Assembly (NCBI GenBank): GCA_947455215.1
Contig: CANGNA010000017.1
Location: forward strand, 1-64,000
Direction: 5' to 3'
Source: Chitinophagaceae bacterium
Lineage (GTDB): Bacteria > Bacteroidota > Bacteroidia > Chitinophagales > Chitinophagaceae
DNA length: 64,000 nt
In this document: positions 61,468 to 64,000 of the stretch, piece after piece
Position numbering within the stretch: the first letter of the stretch is position 1
How the letters are laid out: every line of letters begins with the position of its first letter
Position numbers and translations under genes: made by a program
The notes under the pieces: generated by a model
What the model saw: the letters and a program-made list of their open reading frames with translations, nothing else
What the model was told of the DNA's origin: nothing
Databases searched by the model: none

Positions 61468-62112
61468 TTATATTCTGAAACCCACTGTAAACTGAAACCA
61501 TTCATTTTTATACCTTGGCGTAGTAGACGACCCGTCGCCGTTATTATTGACCATATCCCACCCTACACGACCCGACAATACTACATGCCTGAGGTTAAGA
61601 TCGACGCCGCCGGTAAGGCCAAAAATGTTTTTGCGTGCGTTATCGTTTTTAAACTGTTGCTCGGTCGTACTGCTGGCTGAGCCGAAACTCGTCTGATCTT
61701 TCTGGTAAATAAGATAAGAGTACTGAGGACCCAGCAAAACAGAAAAATACGGGCTTGGCTTGAATGCCAACAGTATAGGAATGTCGAGGTAGGTGGTAGT
61801 ACGAACATCTGCATACGGCACGCCCAGGTAAGTGCCGGTAGATTGATATCCCTTCTGCGAGATCATCACTTCCGGCTGTATTCCTATATAAGGTATGATT
61901 GGAATACTGATGAATATGCCCCCGGCAAAACCGGTTTTTGCATCGGCTTTAAAATCCTGTCCGCTCTCATCCCACACATTCGATCTGTTGACGCCTGCTT
62001 TAAGTCCAAATGTAGCCCGCTCACGTGGGCGCACTGTATTGTCTTCGTATTGAGCTCTTGCCTGCACTGCAAACAATATTCCTATCCCCGCAAGTAATAA
62101 TTTAGTTTTCAT
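61468..62112 (-). CDS. Outer-membrane beta-barrel (PorT-like) protein
   Basis: 214 aa with a signal peptide MKTKLLLAGIGILFAVQARAQ. The landmarks ATFGLKAGVNRSNVW, GGIFISIPIIPYIGIQPEVMISQKG, YLDIPILLAFKPSPYFSVLLGPQYSYL and the final WFQFTVGFRI are those of the PF13568 outer-membrane barrel family, about eight strands. No ligand is known. Monocistronic. Confidence 0.9.
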   Translation of the reverse strand: MKTKLLLAGIGILFAVQARAQYEDNTVRPRERATFGLKAGVNRSNVWDESGQDFKADAKTGFAGGIFISIPIIPYIGIQPEVMISQKGYQSTGTYLGVPYADVRTTTYLDIPILLAFKPSPYFSVLLGPQYSYLIYQKDQTSFGSASSTTEQQFKNDNARKNIFGLTGGVDLNLRHVVLSGRVGWDMVNNNGDGSSTTPRYKNEWFQFTVGFRI

Positions 62113-62182
62113 ACCTACATAGTATCAATACCATGCCAGTATAAATAATTGTCTGCAAATAAATAAAAAATATAATTTTTAA

Positions 62183-63073
62183 TTATGAAATTTTCCTCAA
62201 TTCTTCGAATAACCGCCTTTGTTCGGTAGTAAGTGTAGCGGGGATGAGTATCCTAAGCTGGATATACAAGTCACCCAGCATACCTTCCTTTCCATATACA
62301 GGCATACCTTTCCCCTTTATCCTTATCGTCTTATTATTTTGAGTGCCCGACGCTATTTGTACTTTCACCTGCCCGGTAAGCGTTTCTACAATTGCTTCTC
62401 CACCAAGCACGGCCGTGTACAGGTCAATATCGTGCGTAGAGCGCAGGTCATCGCCATCCCGAGTGAACCTGTGATGCGGCCTTACACGAATATTGACGAA
62501 AAGATCACCATTGGCCGCAGGCGTGCTGCCTTTGCCGCCTTTACCTTTAATGCGTAGCTGCTGGCCATCGTAAGCCCCTGGCTTAGTGCTCACCCGCAGT
62601 TTCTCATTTTCGAGCTGAATTACCCGGTTGGTACCGTGATAAGCTTCCTCCAGGGAAATTTCAAATTCTGTTTGCAGATCGCTGCCTCGCGCAGCGCCAC
62701 GGCCACGTTTAGCGCCACCGCCGAATGAGGAACCGCCACCGAAAAATTGCGAGAAGAAATTTGAGAAATCACCCCCGTCAAAGTCGCCGCTATACTGGTA
62801 TTGGCCACCACCAAACGGATTACCCCCCTGGCGGCCCATTTGCTCATACTGCTTCCAGTTCATGCCCAGCTCGTCATACTTCTTACGTTTGTCCGCATCA
62901 CCGAGCACGTCATATGCCTCATTTATCTCCTTGAATTTGGCTTCAGCCTCTTTATTATCCGGGTTCTTGTCGGGGTGATACTTCACTGCAAGCTTCCTGT
63001 AGGCCTTCTTTATCTCGTCCTGCGTTGCTGCCTTAGCTACCCCAAGTACTTTATAATAATCTTTGTATTCCAT
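62183..63073 (-). CDS. J-domain co-chaperone, CbpA/DnaJ type without zinc finger
   Basis: 296 aa. The J domain covers 1-70 with the HPD motif H33-P34-D35 (KYHPDKN), needed to stimulate DnaK. A Gly/Phe-rich linker follows (about 80-125, [17 protein letters not shown]). The C-terminal substrate-binding domains (135-290) run directly on, with [21 protein letters not shown] and no CxxCxGxG zinc centre, so this is a class B (CbpA-like) protein. It delivers misfolded proteins to DnaK in the cytoplasm. Possibly stress-controlled; no heat-shock element recognised. Confidence 0.96.
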   Translation of the reverse strand: MEYKDYYKVLGVAKAATQDEIKKAYRKLAVKYHPDKNPDNKEAEAKFKEINEAYDVLGDADKRKKYDELGMNWKQYEQMGRQGGNPFGGGQYQYSGDFDGGDFSNFFSQFFGGGSSFGGGAKRGRGAARGSDLQTEFEISLEEAYHGTNRVIQLENEKLRVSTKPGAYDGQQLRIKGKGGKGSTPAANGDLFVNIRVRPHHRFTRDGDDLRSTHDIDLYTAVLGGEAIVETLTGQVKVQIASGTQNNKTIRIKGKGMPVYGKEGMLGDLYIQLRILIPATLTTEQRRLFEELRKIS

Positions 63074-63171
63074 AGTTGATCTTATGATTTTATAAATGCA
63101 AAAAAGAGACCATTTACTTCAGGCATCATAAATGTGCCATCGTGACAGGCACCTGTGTCAGGCGTAACAAA

Positions 63172-63197
63172 AAAGGTGTTCTTTGCAGAACACCTTT
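63172..63197 (-). terminator. Terminator of the TlpA-like gene
   Basis: AAAGGTGTTCT and AGAACACCTTT form a perfect 11-bp stem with a 4-nt loop, followed by Ts on the minus strand, about 20 bp beyond the stop at 63219. Confidence 0.9.
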
Positions 63198-63218
63198 AAA
63201 AACTCATGGATACCTCAC

Positions 63219-63725
63219 CTATTTCTCAGCAACCAGTTCTTTAATTTTCTTCAATACTTCTGCCTCTCCGCCTTCTTCATAGCCTATGTGGGTAAAGGCA
63301 ATTTTACCGTTCTTATCTACGATCATGGTAAAAGGCACATTCTGGAAATTGAGCGAACGCTTCAGGTCAGAATTAGGATCGATGTAATAAGGGAATGACC
63401 AGCCCTGCGAAATAGCATACGTACGGGCAATACCTTCGGCACGTGCTTCATCTATAGACACAGTTGCGTAATCGAAGTCAGCTTCCTTTTTCCAGTTAGG
63501 AAGAGCGGCTGATATATTCTTTATTTCTTTTTTGCAAGGGATGCACCAGGTAGCCCAGAAACTGATGACAGTTACCCTGCCTTTTGTAACAATGCTGCTG
63601 AAGTCTACCTTCTTACCGCTGCTCAGATCTTTGATCTGCGTATTAGGCAGGGTCTGTGCGCCTACCGCCAGTGTCATCATCAATCCGGCCGCAGCCAAAA
63701 GCAATTTTTTCATAAATACTTTCAT
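63219..63725 (-). CDS. TlpA-like exported thioredoxin-fold protein
   Basis: 168 aa with a signal peptide (MKKLLLAAAGLMMTLAVGAQ begins at the in-frame ATG 63710, an alternative start). The thioredoxin active site is FWATWCIPCKKEI with C61 and C64. The cis-Pro is in VPFTMIVDKNGKIAFTHIG, as in TlpA/ResA proteins. It probably reduces or exchanges disulfides in the periplasm. Transcribed divergently from the DUF6029-like gene at 63809. Confidence 0.93.
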   Translation of the reverse strand: MKVFMKKLLLAAAGLMMTLAVGAQTLPNTQIKDLSSGKKVDFSSIVTKGRVTVISFWATWCIPCKKEIKNISAALPNWKKEADFDYATVSIDEARAEGIARTYAISQGWSFPYYIDPNSDLKRSLNFQNVPFTMIVDKNGKIAFTHIGYEEGGEAEVLKKIKELVAEK

Positions 63726-63808
63726 TTTAATTATTTGTAGGCGAAAAGTCTGCCAATTGTGTAAATTGCGTACAATTTCGGCAAAATTTTAACAATTCAA
63801 AAGAAATA

Positions 63809-64000
63809 ATGAATAAAGCTGTCCTCTCTTTGCTGGCGCTGGCACTTCCTGTCAGTATGTTCGCCCAAAGCCAGGGAACCCTTTCGGGAGACCTGCAGAC
63901 CAACCTGAATTTTTTCCAGAAGGATGAAAAGATAGGGGCAGCGGGCAACCCGTTATATGATAATTACCTGAGCGGTGGCGAGGCATGGCTGAGCGTGCGC
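63809..64000 (+). CDS. DUF6029-like outer-membrane protein, N-terminal fragment
   Basis: 64 codons from ATG 63809, cut by the right edge. A signal peptide MNKAVLSLLALALPVSMFAQ is followed by GTLSGDLQTNLNFFQKDEKIGA, a start characteristic of the Bacteroidota DUF6029 outer-membrane barrel-like proteins. Divergent from the TlpA-like gene. The family call rests on this short stretch only. Confidence 0.6.
   Translation, partial: MNKAVLSLLALALPVSMFAQSQGTLSGDLQTNLNFFQKDEKIGAAGNPLYDNYLSGGEAWLSVR

Noticed and set aside
1-64000. tRNA, rRNA, transposase, phage or integrase genes, riboswitches
   Set aside because: I looked through the intergenic sequence and gene products and found no supporting sequence; the T9SS machinery itself is also not encoded here.

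Overview
The window reads as chromosomal DNA from a member of the Bacteroidota, most likely a Chitinophagaceae-like soil or water bacterium. Four things point there. Many secreted proteins end in type IX secretion (T9SS) sorting domains of type A or type B (CHU_C). Promoters match the Bacteroidota -7 element TAnnTTTG, and Shine-Dalgarno sites are poor. The families present are typical of the phylum: DUF5689, DUF2723, 7TMR-DISM kinases, DUF6029 and a TonB receptor with a carboxypeptidase-like N-terminal domain. Composition is moderate in GC, with AT-rich intergenic stretches. I see no tRNA, rRNA, CRISPR array, insertion sequence or phage gene.

Layout. 1-22.2 kb holds two giant minus-strand surface proteins. 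The first is cut by the left edge and shows more than 4,000 codons of Ig-like repeats with inserted jelly-roll and GEVED modules. The second has about 3,070 codons combining beta-helix-like repeats, FG-GAP repeats and a T9SS tail. They share a related C-terminal module. 22.3-35.4 kb is a run of exported proteins, largely minus strand: a phospholipase D-like protein, a choice-of-anchor-L/type B protein, an S1/P1 nuclease, two T9SS proteins of unknown function, a DUF5689 lipoprotein, a TonB-dependent receptor, a secreted endonuclease/exonuclease/phosphatase-family enzyme and a DNRLRE protein. Together these suggest extracellular breakdown and uptake of nucleic acid or other phosphoesters.

35.5-41.3 kb is mixed: pckA, an AT-rich lipoprotein, small hypothetical proteins, a TIGR01777 epimerase and a lone response regulator. 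41.4-49.4 kb is a compact plus-strand signalling island. It contains an E1-like/nitroreductase fusion (Rv1355c-like), a GNAT-fold acyltransferase-like protein, a 7TMR-DISM histidine kinase, a receiver-kinase hybrid, a second receiver and a sigma-54 activator. This is my best candidate for an undescribed system.

49.4-51.3 kb carries bioD and bioA. 51.3-53.3 kb is a three-gene unit: alpha/beta hydrolase, ECF sigma factor and membrane protein. 53.4-57.6 kb has a barrel protein, an NlpE-like protein, a DUF1573 protein, a UbiA-family prenyltransferase and a two-gene SdpB/SdpA-like pair with no toxin precursor in view. 57.7-64 kb carries a DUF2723 (GT117-type) membrane protein, a YtxH protein, an outer-membrane barrel protein, a J-domain co-chaperone, a TlpA-like thioredoxin and the start of a DUF6029-like protein at the right edge.
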